The notes beneath the pieces were generated by a model. That model made no database searches, was not told where the DNA came from, and worked only from the letters and a program-made list of their open reading frames with translations. This document shows positions 1 to 5,812 of a stretch of DNA of 5,829 nucleotides, in pieces; position 1 is the first letter of the stretch, and each line of letters opens with the position of its first letter. This stretch comes from Bacteroidales bacterium UBA2632 (GTDB lineage Bacteria; Bacteroidota; Bacteroidia; Bacteroidales; Dysgonomonadaceae), in the NCBI GenBank assembly GCA_002359825.1, contig DENY01000265.1, positions 15,789 through 21,617 on the forward strand. Direction: 5' to 3'. Both the position numbers and the translations under genes were made by a program.

Positions 1-132
1 AAAATAACTACTTTTGTTAGAAGACATAAAAAGATCTTGCTTCAATTGCAACTGATTAATTTTCGATTGACGAGGTTTGTGATTATTAAACGCTTCATCC
101 CGCAATCCTACAATTATGGTGCACACGATCAT
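1..132 (-). CDS. Possible partial CDS, unknown product (5' end only)
   Basis: The minus strand is open from the ATG at 132 to the window edge (44 codons), and the same frame stays open about 14 further codons upstream of that ATG to a TAG. The protein begins MIVCTIIVGLRDEAF and turns polar, with many Lys, Gln, Asn and Ser residues. The codons just before the ATG add IIIKL, giving a basic-hydrophobic stretch like a signal peptide or membrane anchor, so the true start could lie upstream at a non-ATG codon. I do not recognise a family. It would be transcribed divergently from the antiporter gene, with 65 bases between the two ATG codons. About 58 open codons in AT-rich DNA is suggestive but can occur by chance, and no promoter matching the Bacteroidota consensus was found for it. 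It may not be a gene. Confidence 0.3.
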   Translation of the reverse strand, partial: MIVCTIIVGLRDEAFNNHKPRQSKINQLQLKQDLFMSSNKSSYF

Positions 133-197
133 TAGTTTGATAATGATTTTGCTGTAAATGTTTTTTGTAATGCGCTAAAAAACTAAACATTCAGAAT

Positions 198-1820
198 ATG
201 CACGAAATAGAATTCCTCAAAGTAATAGTTATCATATTTGGCCTTGCAAGTTTGGTGATTTTCATATTTAACAAGTTGAAACTACCATCCGTTGTTGGTT
301 TCCTTCTCACGGGAATTATTGCAGGTCCATATGCTCTTGGACTAATTGCTGATATAGATATTATAGATGTTCTTGCCGATATTGGTGTCATCTTGCTCTT
401 GTTTATCATCGGGATGGAGTTCTCGATAAAGAAGCTTCTTAAAATCCGGAATATTGTTTTTATAGGAGGCATACTGCAAGTAAGCCTCACCATTTTGGTT
501 GTCATGGGAATATTGCACTACTTCACCCACGTTCCTTACAATCAAGCTGTTTTTGTTGGTTTTTCAGTAGCTCTAAGTAGTACAGCTATTATCCTAAAAG
601 TGTTGCAAGAAAACGATCATGTAGAAACACATCATGGCAAAATAAGTCTTGGAATTTTGATATTCCAAGATTTAATTATCGTTCCCATGATGCTTTTCGT
701 GCCCTTTCTTTCGGGTGAAAGTAGTAATTTAGGTGGTGAACTCTTACTCTTATTAGTAAAATCAATAGCTTTGTTAGGGGTCACATTCGTGTTTGCACGC
801 TGGCTCATTCCCTACGTATTACACAAAATAGCCATCAGCAATAGCCAAGAACTTTTTCTGATTGCTATCATTGTCATTGGCTTTTCCATTGCCAGTTTCT
901 CGGCATGGCTGGGTCTCTCATTGGCGCTTGGGGCATTCTTGGCCGGACTCGCCATTTCCGAATCATCTTATAGCTATCAAGCCGTTGGCAATTTAATTCC
1001 ATTTCGTGATGTATTTGCCAGTTTCTTTTTCGTCTCCATTGGGATGTTGTTGGATCTCAATTTTTTCGTCACCAATTGGATCACCATTATAACTGTTACT
1101 ATTATCCTGATTGCATTAAAATCAATCGTAATCGGAATAGTTAGCTTCGTATTAGGATATCCCTTCCGAATTGCCTTCAGGTCAGGCTTGATTCTCTCAC
1201 AAATTGGGGAGTTCTCCTTTATCTTAGCCAAAATGGGACTATCCAACCAATTAATAGACAATCATTTCTATCAAATATTTCTTGCCGTTGCTATACTCAG
1301 CATGAGTGTGACACCCATCTTCATCATTTTCTCTAAGCCAATAACTAATTTCTTTGCAAAAATACCGATGCCTGACATCATCAGAAAAGGACTCCGAAAA
1401 TTACCCAAGCCCAATACCCCCGAGTTAAGCGGACATACCATTTTGGTGGGAACTTCACAAGATTCAAGTTTGATGAAATCCATGGAGTTGGCCAATATCA
1501 CTTTCGTAATCATAGATACCGATGCCGATTTAGTTCGTGATATGCAAAACCAAGGAATCAACGCAGTGTATGGTGATGCGCAATACAAGTCGGTTTTGGA
1601 GGAAGCGTCTGTTAAAGATGCAAGCAGTATGCTTTTATATGTTGAAGGAACGAGCCATAAAGCTGCAATTATAAAAGTAGCAAAAATGTTGAATCCAAAG
1701 ATTCATACAGTAGTGAGAACTCGTTATATCGATGATTTGGAATATCTCTACGAAGTGGGTGCAGACGATGTGATCCCATTGAGTTTGAGGCATATCTCGA
1801 AATGTTTTCAAGAGCATTGA
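198..1820 (+). CDS. CPA2 cation:proton antiporter, membrane domain plus RCK_N; frameshifted before RCK_C
   Basis: This is an inner-membrane monovalent cation:proton antiporter of the CPA2 (KefB/KefC-like) family, which exchanges K+ or Na+ for H+. Residues 1 to about 385 are the hydrophobic exchanger domain, roughly 12-13 membrane segments. Family landmarks are ALSST (125-129), FQD with its conserved Asp (156-158), LGAFLAGLAISES (244-256) and SQIGEF (334-339). Residues about 412-527 form an RCK_N (TrkA-N) domain ending in RTRYIDDLEYLYEVGADDVIP. The glycine-rich nucleotide loop is degenerate: GTSQDS from 418 replaces the usual GxGxxG. After Pro527 the last 13 residues do not fit the family, while the expected continuation (EFEAYLEMFSRAL) is found in the -1 frame from 1781. 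The protein is therefore the first part of a gene broken by one missing base (or two extra bases). The start at 198 suits the family's short N-terminus. Which cation is carried cannot be told from sequence. Confidence 0.9.
   Translation: MHEIEFLKVIVIIFGLASLVIFIFNKLKLPSVVGFLLTGIIAGPYALGLIADIDIIDVLADIGVILLLFIIGMEFSIKKLLKIRNIVFIGGILQVSLTILVVMGILHYFTHVPYNQAVFVGFSVALSSTAIILKVLQENDHVETHHGKISLGILIFQDLIIVPMMLFVPFLSGESSNLGGELLLLLVKSIALLGVTFVFARWLIPYVLHKIAISNSQELFLIAIIVIGFSIASFSAWLGLSLALGAFLAGLAISESSYSYQAVGNLIPFRDVFASFFFVSIGMLLDLNFFVTNWITIITVTIILIALKSIVIGIVSFVLGYPFRIAFRSGLILSQIGEFSFILAKMGLSNQLIDNHFYQIFLAVAILSMSVTPIFIIFSKPITNFFAKIPMPDIIRKGLRKLPKPNTPELSGHTILVGTSQDSSLMKSMELANITFVIIDTDADLVRDMQNQGINAVYGDAQYKSVLEEASVKDASSMLLYVEGTSHKAAIIKVAKMLNPKIHTVVRTRYIDDLEYLYEVGADDVIPLSLRHISKCFQEH
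1776..1783 (+). other. Frameshift point between RCK_N and RCK_C coding frames
   Basis: Up to the CCA codon at 1776-1778 the antiporter frame matches the family (VIP). From GAG at 1781 the family sequence continues in the other frame (EFEAYLE, then MFSRAL). The two bases TT at 1779-1780 are what remains of one codon, so a one-base deletion is the simplest explanation. A -1 ribosomal slip would read VIPIEFEAY, but there is no X-XXY-YYZ slippery heptamer here, so programmed frameshifting is not favoured. The cause could be a real mutation or a sequencing/assembly error. Confidence 0.75.
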
Positions 1821-2173
1821 ATCATTACTTAGTTCCTCACGAAGAAATTGAACGACTACTTGCAAAGATTCGCGCCAATGGTTACAAGGCTTTTAGAAAT
1901 AATGGAGAGAAAGGTAAAGCAGAAAAACTGAGCATCCCCGATTTTGAAATCAACACAATGATAATTCATAAAGATTCCGTTGCCTACCATAAAAGCATCA
2001 AAGAGCTTGATCTAAGAAACAAAACCGGAATAAGCATTTTGGCTATCAAACGGGAAAATGAAGTACATTCCAATCAGAGTGCCGATTTCATCTTAGACGA
2101 ACATGATATTATCTACACACTTGGAGATCATTACAATGCAACTTGTTTGAATGAGATATTTAAGCACGTGTGA
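1802..2173 (+). CDS. RCK_C (TrkA-C) domain, 3' part of the split antiporter gene
   Basis: The reading frame carries the C-terminal regulatory domain missing from the upstream antiporter. The first 45 residues (MFSRALNHYLVPHEEIERLL and onward) match the helical linker that joins RCK_N to RCK_C in KefB-like proteins. Residues about 49-122 form the RCK_C/TrkA_C fold, with the typical pattern of a strand (FEINTMII), SIKELDLRNKTGISILAIKR, a QSADFILDEHDIIYTLGD stretch and a closing helix. Similarity to the family begins seven codons before this ATG, at 1781, so the ATG at 1802 is only the first available start within a once-continuous gene. It overlaps the upstream frame by 19 bases, so translational coupling into a separate two-piece protein is possible but unproven. 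RCK_C domains usually bind a regulatory ligand and help assembly. On its own it would not be a transporter. Confidence 0.8.
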   Translation: MFSRALNHYLVPHEEIERLLAKIRANGYKAFRNNGEKGKAEKLSIPDFEINTMIIHKDSVAYHKSIKELDLRNKTGISILAIKRENEVHSNQSADFILDEHDIIYTLGDHYNATCLNEIFKHV

Positions 2174-2232
2174 GTGGCTGAGGAATAAGGGGTGAAGAGT
2201 AATGAGTAATAAGAAGAAAGAAGTTAAGGATA

Positions 2233-2262
2233 AAAAGTGAGCTTGAAAATTTTTCCACTTTT
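2233..2262 (+). terminator. Weak candidate terminator after the antiporter
   Basis: The arms AAAAGTG (2233-2239) and CACTTTT (2256-2262) form a 7-bp stem with a 16-base loop, about 60 bases after the antiporter stop codon. The right arm ends in T residues, but no clean U-tract follows, and the stem is AT-rich. A second hairpin of TAATAAGC and GCTTATTA (2309-2316 with 2337-2344, loop 20) lies downstream and also lacks a T-run. Either could mark the end of the antiporter transcript, but neither is convincing alone. Confidence 0.25.
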
Positions 2263-2384
2263 ATTGATAGACGTATTAAAAAAACTTTTCAGGTGCGTTT
2301 TATGACCTTAATAAGCGTGAATTAACTGCCAATCAAGCTTATTACCTTATTATAGTTTGAGTTATGGTTATCAGAGCAAATCTG

Positions 2385-2417
2385 AAAATCTTTAAATCCG
2401 TTTAATCTGTGATTCAG
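2385..2417. repeat. Probable dispersed Bacteroidota intergenic repeat
   Basis: The core AATCCGTTTAATCTGTG and its flanks have the internally repetitive pattern (AATC...TTTAATC...TGTGATTC) that I remember as a frequent intergenic element in Bacteroidota genomes. Only one copy is present in this window, so its repeat nature cannot be proved here. The identification rests on recall of similar sequences, not on a comparison. Confidence 0.35.
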
Positions 2418-2460
2418 AAATATAGTGTTGAGGGATATATACATTCCTACAGTATGGCAC

Positions 2461-2490
2461 AAAAAAAAGCTGCATCATAAAGATGCAGCT
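2461..2490 (-). terminator. Rho-independent terminator of the RRM gene
   Basis: On the minus strand the 9-bp stem AGCTGCATC / GATGCAGCT (plus-strand 2468-2476 with 2482-2490, loop of 5) is followed by a run of eight T residues (2461-2468). It lies about 30 bases after the RRM stop codon. A T-rich stretch on the plus-strand side (2497-2507) is too far from the stem to be sure, but the hairpin might also stop transcripts arriving from the antiporter. Confidence 0.85.
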
Positions 2491-2518
2491 CCGATATTTC
2501 TTTTTTTAGGACTGATAC

Positions 2519-2842
2519 TTAGTATCTGCCACCACCACCGCCACGGTTACCACCGCCGCCTCTGTTATAGCCACCGCCACCACCACCTTGTGGGCGTTCT
2601 GTGCGTGGACGAGCAACGGATACTGCAAGAGTACGACCGTCATATTCTGCGTCATTTAGTTCTTCAATTGCACGTTGAGCTTCTGCTTCGTCATCCATTT
2701 CAACAAAACCGAAACCTTTTGAACGGCCTGTATCTCTGTCTGTAATAATTTTCGCGGAAGATACTGTTCCGTATTCGTCAAAAAGTTCTTTTAAATCGGC
2801 GTCGTTAATCTGATAACTTAAGCCTGCTACAAAAATGTTCAT
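2519..2842 (-). CDS. RRM-domain RNA-binding protein with Gly/Arg-rich tail
   Basis: The gene encodes a 107-residue cytoplasmic RNA-binding protein with one RNA recognition motif. RNP2 is IFVAGL at residues 3-8 and RNP1 is KGFGFVEM at 42-49, including the aromatic residues that stack on RNA bases. The RRM covers residues 2 to about 79. The last 22 residues are a glycine-rich RGG-like tail with Arg, Asn and Tyr, ending in GGRY. The frame is open 25 codons further upstream, but the start at 2842 (MNIFVAGL) is chosen because the RRM begins there and the upstream stretch looks like untranslated AT-rich leader. Small RRM proteins of this type are widespread in Bacteroidota and cyanobacteria, and cyanobacterial relatives are often cold-induced. 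In Bacteroidota they are proposed to act as global RNA chaperones or regulators. The gene stands alone, with its own promoter and terminator. Its RNA targets cannot be inferred. Confidence 0.95.
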   Translation of the reverse strand: MNIFVAGLSYQINDADLKELFDEYGTVSSAKIITDRDTGRSKGFGFVEMDDEAEAQRAIEELNDAEYDGRTLAVSVARPRTERPQGGGGGGYNRGGGGNRGGGGGRY

Positions 2843-2963
2843 GTAATAATAATTAATTGTATAAAATATTGAATTTGTGCATTCATTTGCATCTGGAGGG
2901 AAAAAAGGACTTAACACTGAAGTTGAAGACTAAATATCCAAGCGGACAAAAACTTATGCGCCA

Positions 2964-2993
2964 CAAAGATACTCATAATATTATACCATCCAA
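2964..2993 (-). promoter_or_regulatory. Bacteroidota-type promoter for the RRM gene
   Basis: Read on the minus strand, TATCTTTG (2964-2971) matches the -7 consensus TAnnTTTG exactly. A TTG (2991-2993) lies 19 bases upstream, as expected for the -33 element. Transcription would start near 2957, giving a leader of about 115 bases before the ATG at 2842, longer than usual and possibly a place for control at the RNA level. Confidence 0.55.
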
Positions 2994-3182
2994 CTATTTA
3001 TTGGTATTATTATCAAAGAATGCTCCTTTTCTTCCATTTATCGTCATTTTTCATCATTTATATTGTACAACTTAGATTTTTCAGGATAAAAAGATGATTA
3101 GAGTTGTAAACAAAAGGCGACTTTCACCCTATTCCGATTTTATCTCATCAACCGTGAGGTTGTGGAGAAAGATGAAGATTGA

Positions 3183-3213
3183 TTGTGAATAGCTGGGAAA
3201 GTTTATATCTTTG
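3183..3213 (+). promoter_or_regulatory. Bacteroidota-type promoter for the histidine phosphatase gene
   Basis: TATCTTTG (3206-3213) is an exact match to the -7 consensus TAnnTTTG, and TTG (3183-3185) lies 20 bases upstream as a -33 element. The start of transcription would be near 3220, leaving a leader of about 67 bases that is AT-rich and lacks a Shine-Dalgarno sequence. I saw no convincing PHO-box-like repeats next to it. Confidence 0.5.
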
Positions 3214-3286
3214 ATATTCAAAACAACGTTTTCACTCAATTCTTTAATCAAATAAAGTTTGATTAAATTCTATATTATTTAAAATC

Positions 3287-4630
3287 ATGACAATGAACTC
3301 AAAAACAGAAAATATATTTCTACCCAATGAAAAGACAAACAGACACCTTCTAACTGCTGTACTTCTTTTTTTAATGATAATGTCAGCTGGCTTCGTATCA
3401 GCTCAAACTAAAAAATCAGATCGATTCAAAGAAAATTACGACCTAACTGAAGTTGTTGTGCTCAGCAGACATAACATTAGAGCTCCATTGTCTGGAAAGA
3501 ACAGTATATTGGGAAAGATAACCACGCATGAGTGGACAGACTGGACAGCCAATGCGAGTGAGTTGACCCTCAAAGGAGGTGTACTGGAAACCATGATGGG
3601 ACAGTATTTCAGAAAATGGCTGGAAGATGAAGGTTTGTTTGAAGATGGTCAATGTCCTGACACCGACGAGGTAAACATCTATTCCAATAGCATGCAACGT
3701 ACTATTGCTACAGCTGAATACTTTCAGGCGGGTTTTTTACCCACTTGCAATCAAAACTTTTATCACCGATTCTCATCGAGTAAAATGGACCCTCTATTTT
3801 TCCCTCGCTTGACAAAAGTCAGTGATGCTTTCATAAAGCAAGCCACCAATGAAATTAGTGATATGGGTGGGAGAAAAGGCATATTAGGTATAAATGAATC
3901 ATTGAAAACATCTTATGACCTCATCGCAAAGGTTATAGATATGAAAAACTCTCCCGCCAGTAAAGAGGATAGTAAATATAGCTCGTTTGATGACTTCAAC
4001 ACACAATTGATATTCAACCTTGGCGAAGAACCTAACCTTGCAGGTTCTTTGAAGACAGCAAACACAATAGCTGACGCTCTCATTCTACAATACTTAGAAG
4101 TAGCGGATGATAAAGAAGCGGCATTTGGGCATGATTTATCCATAAAAGATTGGGAGAATATATCGAGAGTGAAAGATGTTTACGGAGACATGCTCTTCTC
4201 AGCACCCATCGTTGCAGTGAATGTTGCGCATCCATTATTGATGTATATGAAAGATGAACTTCAAGCGAAACATAGAAAATTTACTTTTCTCGTGGGACAC
4301 GATTCCAATATCGCTTCCATATTGAGTGCTTTGGGTGCAGAGGAATACTCATTGCCCAATACAATTGAAAAGAAAACCCCAATCGGGAGCAAGCTTGTTT
4401 TTGAAAAATGGCAAGATAAAAAGACAAAAGAAGAGTATATCTCTATCAATTTGGTATATCAAACTACCACCCAACTAAGGAATTTAGAGCTACTAACATT
4501 GAATAATCCTCCGGCAAACTACCCTTTACAATTATCAGGTTTGTCAGCAAACGAATTTGGCCTTTACAAATTGAGTGATATTATTGGAAGGTTTGAACAA
4601 GCTATCTCAGCTTATGATGATATCAAATAA
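3287..4630 (+). CDS. Exported clade-2 histidine phosphatase (histidine acid phosphatase family)
   Basis: This 447-residue protein belongs to branch 2 of the histidine phosphatase superfamily, which includes phytases, glucose-1-phosphatase and MINPP. These enzymes hydrolyse phosphate monoesters through a phosphohistidine intermediate. The N-terminus is a long signal peptide with a basic region (KTNRH), a hydrophobic core (21-38) and a likely cut after Ala39 (FVSA|Q), so the enzyme should be periplasmic or secreted. The catalytic motif is RHNIRAP (61-67) with His62 as nucleophile. Asn63 replaces the Gly of the classic RHGxRxP. Arg138 in SMQRTIATA fits the second conserved Arg. GHDSN (337-341) provides the His-Asp pair, Asp339 being the expected proton donor. 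Cys123 and Cys154 could form a disulfide. A second ATG two codons in (3293) could equally be the start. The substrate is not determinable: phytate, sugar phosphates and other esters are all possible. Confidence 0.9.
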   Translation: MTMNSKTENIFLPNEKTNRHLLTAVLLFLMIMSAGFVSAQTKKSDRFKENYDLTEVVVLSRHNIRAPLSGKNSILGKITTHEWTDWTANASELTLKGGVLETMMGQYFRKWLEDEGLFEDGQCPDTDEVNIYSNSMQRTIATAEYFQAGFLPTCNQNFYHRFSSSKMDPLFFPRLTKVSDAFIKQATNEISDMGGRKGILGINESLKTSYDLIAKVIDMKNSPASKEDSKYSSFDDFNTQLIFNLGEEPNLAGSLKTANTIADALILQYLEVADDKEAAFGHDLSIKDWENISRVKDVYGDMLFSAPIVAVNVAHPLLMYMKDELQAKHRKFTFLVGHDSNIASILSALGAEEYSLPNTIEKKTPIGSKLVFEKWQDKKTKEEYISINLVYQTTTQLRNLELLTLNNPPANYPLQLSGLSANEFGLYKLSDIIGRFEQAISAYDDIK

Positions 4631-4721
4631 TTAGTCTTTGCAAGAAAAGGACAAATACTGCATTACTCTCGTTTATCAAACAGTCATTTACAAAAGTAAA
4701 CTCCTTGTTTTAAAAACTTCG

Positions 4722-4776
4722 AAAGCTTCCGTGCAGGCGGGACAGGCTTTGTCTTTGACCTTTTATTATCAAAGAC
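4722..4776 (+). other. Two adjacent potential stem-loops between the phosphatase genes
   Basis: The first hairpin pairs AAAGC-TTCC (4722-4730) with GGGA (4739-4742) and, after a three-base bulge, GCTTT (4746-4750). It lies in an unusually GC-rich patch. The second pairs GTCTTTGA (4751-4758) with TCAAAGAC (4769-4776) around a 10-base loop. There is no T-run after either, so they are poor classical terminators. They may shape or protect the 3' end of the first phosphatase transcript or lie in the leader of the second. I found no clear -7 element for the downstream gene in this 237-base spacer, so co-transcription is possible. Confidence 0.3.
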
Positions 4777-4867
4777 TCAAACTGGGGCGTTTTCTGGCAG
4801 ACACTAATTAGTTGACAAAAGAATAGATTCACTACATATTAATAATAATAATCAAACACCTATATTT

Positions 4868-5650
4868 ATGATGAAAATAAGATTTACACTACTCATCCTA
4901 CTCTCTACACTAATGTCCATCGGCTCTATAGCACAGGATAGGAAAACAAATGACAAAAGAACAAAACCAGACTTGTATTTTCTACAAGCCTCCGATGTTG
5001 CCAATAGTTTAGATCTTTTGCCCCCTCCCCCTCAACCTACAGATATTCTATTTTTGTATGACAAAGCTCAATACGAAATGGGCAAAATGCAAAGAGATAC
5101 ACCAAGAGGCGAACAAGCAATTCGCGATGCTTCTTTGGGAGGAAATGGTATTTCGGAAGCATTTTCTGAGTCTTTTGGCACGCATGTTACCAAAGAAAAA
5201 ACACCGCAACTTTACAAATTGCTTACAAATATGATTGAAGATGCGGGAGATTTGGCTACTCGCGATGCTAAAGAACATTATATGCGTGTTCGTCCATTTA
5301 GCTTTTTCGGAGAACCAACATGCACACCTGATCATGAAAAAGGACTTTCTACAAATGGCTCCTACCCTTCTGGCCACACTTCCATTGGCTGGGCTACGGC
5401 TTTGGTGTTGTGTGAAATAAACCCAGACAGACAGAATGAAATATTACAACGTGGTTTCGAAATAGGACAAAGCAGGGTAATCTGTGGATACCACTATCAA
5501 AGTGATGTTGATGCTGCACGCCTTGTGGCAAGTGCTGTGGTAGCCCGATTGCATGCAGATGAGGGTTTTATGAAGCAATTAAAAAAGGCGAAAGCTGAGT
5601 TTGCAAAACTGAAGAAAGCGAATAAAATAAAACCAAGTGAGAGAAATTAG
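4868..5650 (+). CDS. Exported class A non-specific acid phosphatase (PAP2 superfamily, PhoN/PhoC-like)
   Basis: This 260-residue enzyme belongs to the class A bacterial non-specific acid phosphatases of the PAP2 superfamily. They remove phosphate from many organic monoesters through a phosphohistidine intermediate in the periplasm. A signal peptide covers residues 1-22, with likely cleavage at SIA|Q. All three PAP2 catalytic motifs are intact: K135-x6-R142-P143, the class A signature GSYPSGHT (164-171, including His170), and S202-R203-x5-H209-x3-D213 ([12 protein letters not shown]), with His209 the expected nucleophile. [21 protein letters not shown] (50-70) is the typical class A lead-in. 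Length fits the family apart from a Lys-rich C-terminal tail (about 236-260). The ATG at 4868 is followed at once by a second ATG (4871), and either could be used. It lies 237 bases after another exported acid phosphatase of unrelated fold in the same orientation, which suggests a shared role in phosphate scavenging. Confidence 0.95.
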   Translation: MMKIRFTLLILLSTLMSIGSIAQDRKTNDKRTKPDLYFLQASDVANSLDLLPPPPQPTDILFLYDKAQYEMGKMQRDTPRGEQAIRDASLGGNGISEAFSESFGTHVTKEKTPQLYKLLTNMIEDAGDLATRDAKEHYMRVRPFSFFGEPTCTPDHEKGLSTNGSYPSGHTSIGWATALVLCEINPDRQNEILQRGFEIGQSRVICGYHYQSDVDAARLVASAVVARLHADEGFMKQLKKAKAEFAKLKKANKIKPSERN

Positions 5651-5678
5651 AGAATTGTTTTTTTCAATTATCTGAATC

Positions 5679-5714
5679 AGACCTCATAGGTTTCAGAAAC
5701 CTGTGAGGTCTTTT
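5679..5714 (+). terminator. Palindromic terminator, likely a dispersed intergenic repeat
   Basis: AGACCTCATAGGTTT (5679-5693) and AAACCTGTGAGGTCT (5697-5711) form a 15-bp stem with one G-U pair and a 3-base loop, followed by T residues to 5714. It lies 28 bases after the acid phosphatase stop and should end that transcript. From memory, near-identical palindromes (GACCT...AGGTC with AGGTTT...AAACCT inside) occur in many Bacteroidota intergenic regions, so this is probably a copy of a repeat family that doubles as a terminator and may act in both directions. Confidence 0.85.
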
Positions 5715-5746
5715 GCTTTAAAGAAAGTATTTACCTCACCCTCGCA

Positions 5747-5812
5747 ATGGTTGTGAATTGAATGAAAAGAGATGGAATGATAACCAAACTTGTATATTCA
5801 ATTCACAACCAT
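5747..5812. repeat. Perfect 17-bp inverted repeat with 32-base spacer, unknown function
   Basis: The left arm ATGGTTGTGAATTGAAT (5747-5763) is the exact reverse complement of ATTCAATTCACAACCAT (5796-5812). A G-T pair (5764 with 5795) can extend the stem, leaving a loop of about 30 bases. An alternative short pairing of TGGTT (5748-5752) with AACCA (5782-5786) is also possible. There is no T-run after the right arm, so it is not a typical terminator. GTTG...CAAC ends are seen in many CRISPR repeats and tracrRNA anti-repeats of Bacteroidota, but only one copy in each orientation is present, so no array can be claimed. Other readings are a small structured RNA, a miniature mobile element, or the operator or leader of a gene beyond the window. 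Confidence 0.8.

Larger units (their letters stand above)
2174..2518. other. Intergenic region between convergent antiporter and RRM genes
   Basis: I see no credible gene here. The first part (2174-2230) is purine-rich and low in complexity. It is followed by two weak hairpins (2233-2262 and 2309-2344), a probable dispersed repeat (2385-2417) and the strong terminator of the minus-strand RRM gene (2461-2490). A reading frame running antisense through the RRM gene from 2425 gives a His-rich composition that mirrors the Gly codons on the other strand, so it is not counted as coding. Confidence 0.6.
2843..3286. other. Divergent intergenic region between RRM and phosphatase genes
   Basis: The 444 bases hold a promoter for each flanking gene (2964-2993 minus, 3183-3213 plus) and a leader of roughly 115 bases for the RRM gene. 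A 72-codon plus-strand frame at 2857-3075 has a low-complexity composition with no recognisable domain, and it runs across the RRM promoter and leader, so I do not call it. A small hairpin (CAACC-GTGA-GGTTG, 3149-3162) has no evident role. I recognise no riboswitch or tRNA. Confidence 0.6.

Noticed and set aside
9..16. TACTTTTG as the antiporter promoter
   Set aside because: It matches the -7 consensus, but the -33 region lies outside the window and the start would be about 175 bases from the ATG, so it cannot be supported.
1776..1783. Programmed -1 ribosomal frameshifting
   Set aside because: No slippery heptamer of the X-XXY-YYZ type is present at the switch point, and I know of no programmed shift in this family.
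2425..2745. His-rich plus-strand reading frame
   Set aside because: It is antisense to the RRM gene and its His/Arg-rich composition mirrors the Gly-rich codons of the opposite strand.
2843..2917. 25-residue N-terminal extension of the RRM protein
   Set aside because: The RRM fold begins right at MNIFVAGL. The upstream codons are AT-rich leader with no domain match, and RRM proteins of this class start at that Met.
2857..3075. 72-codon plus-strand reading frame upstream of the phosphatase
   Set aside because: Low-complexity composition, no recognisable domain, and it overlaps the leader and promoter of the RRM gene.
3149..3162. Small hairpin CAACC-GTGA-GGTTG as a terminator or riboswitch
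   Set aside because: Only 5 bp, no T-run, and it lies upstream of the predicted promoter, outside the phosphatase transcript.
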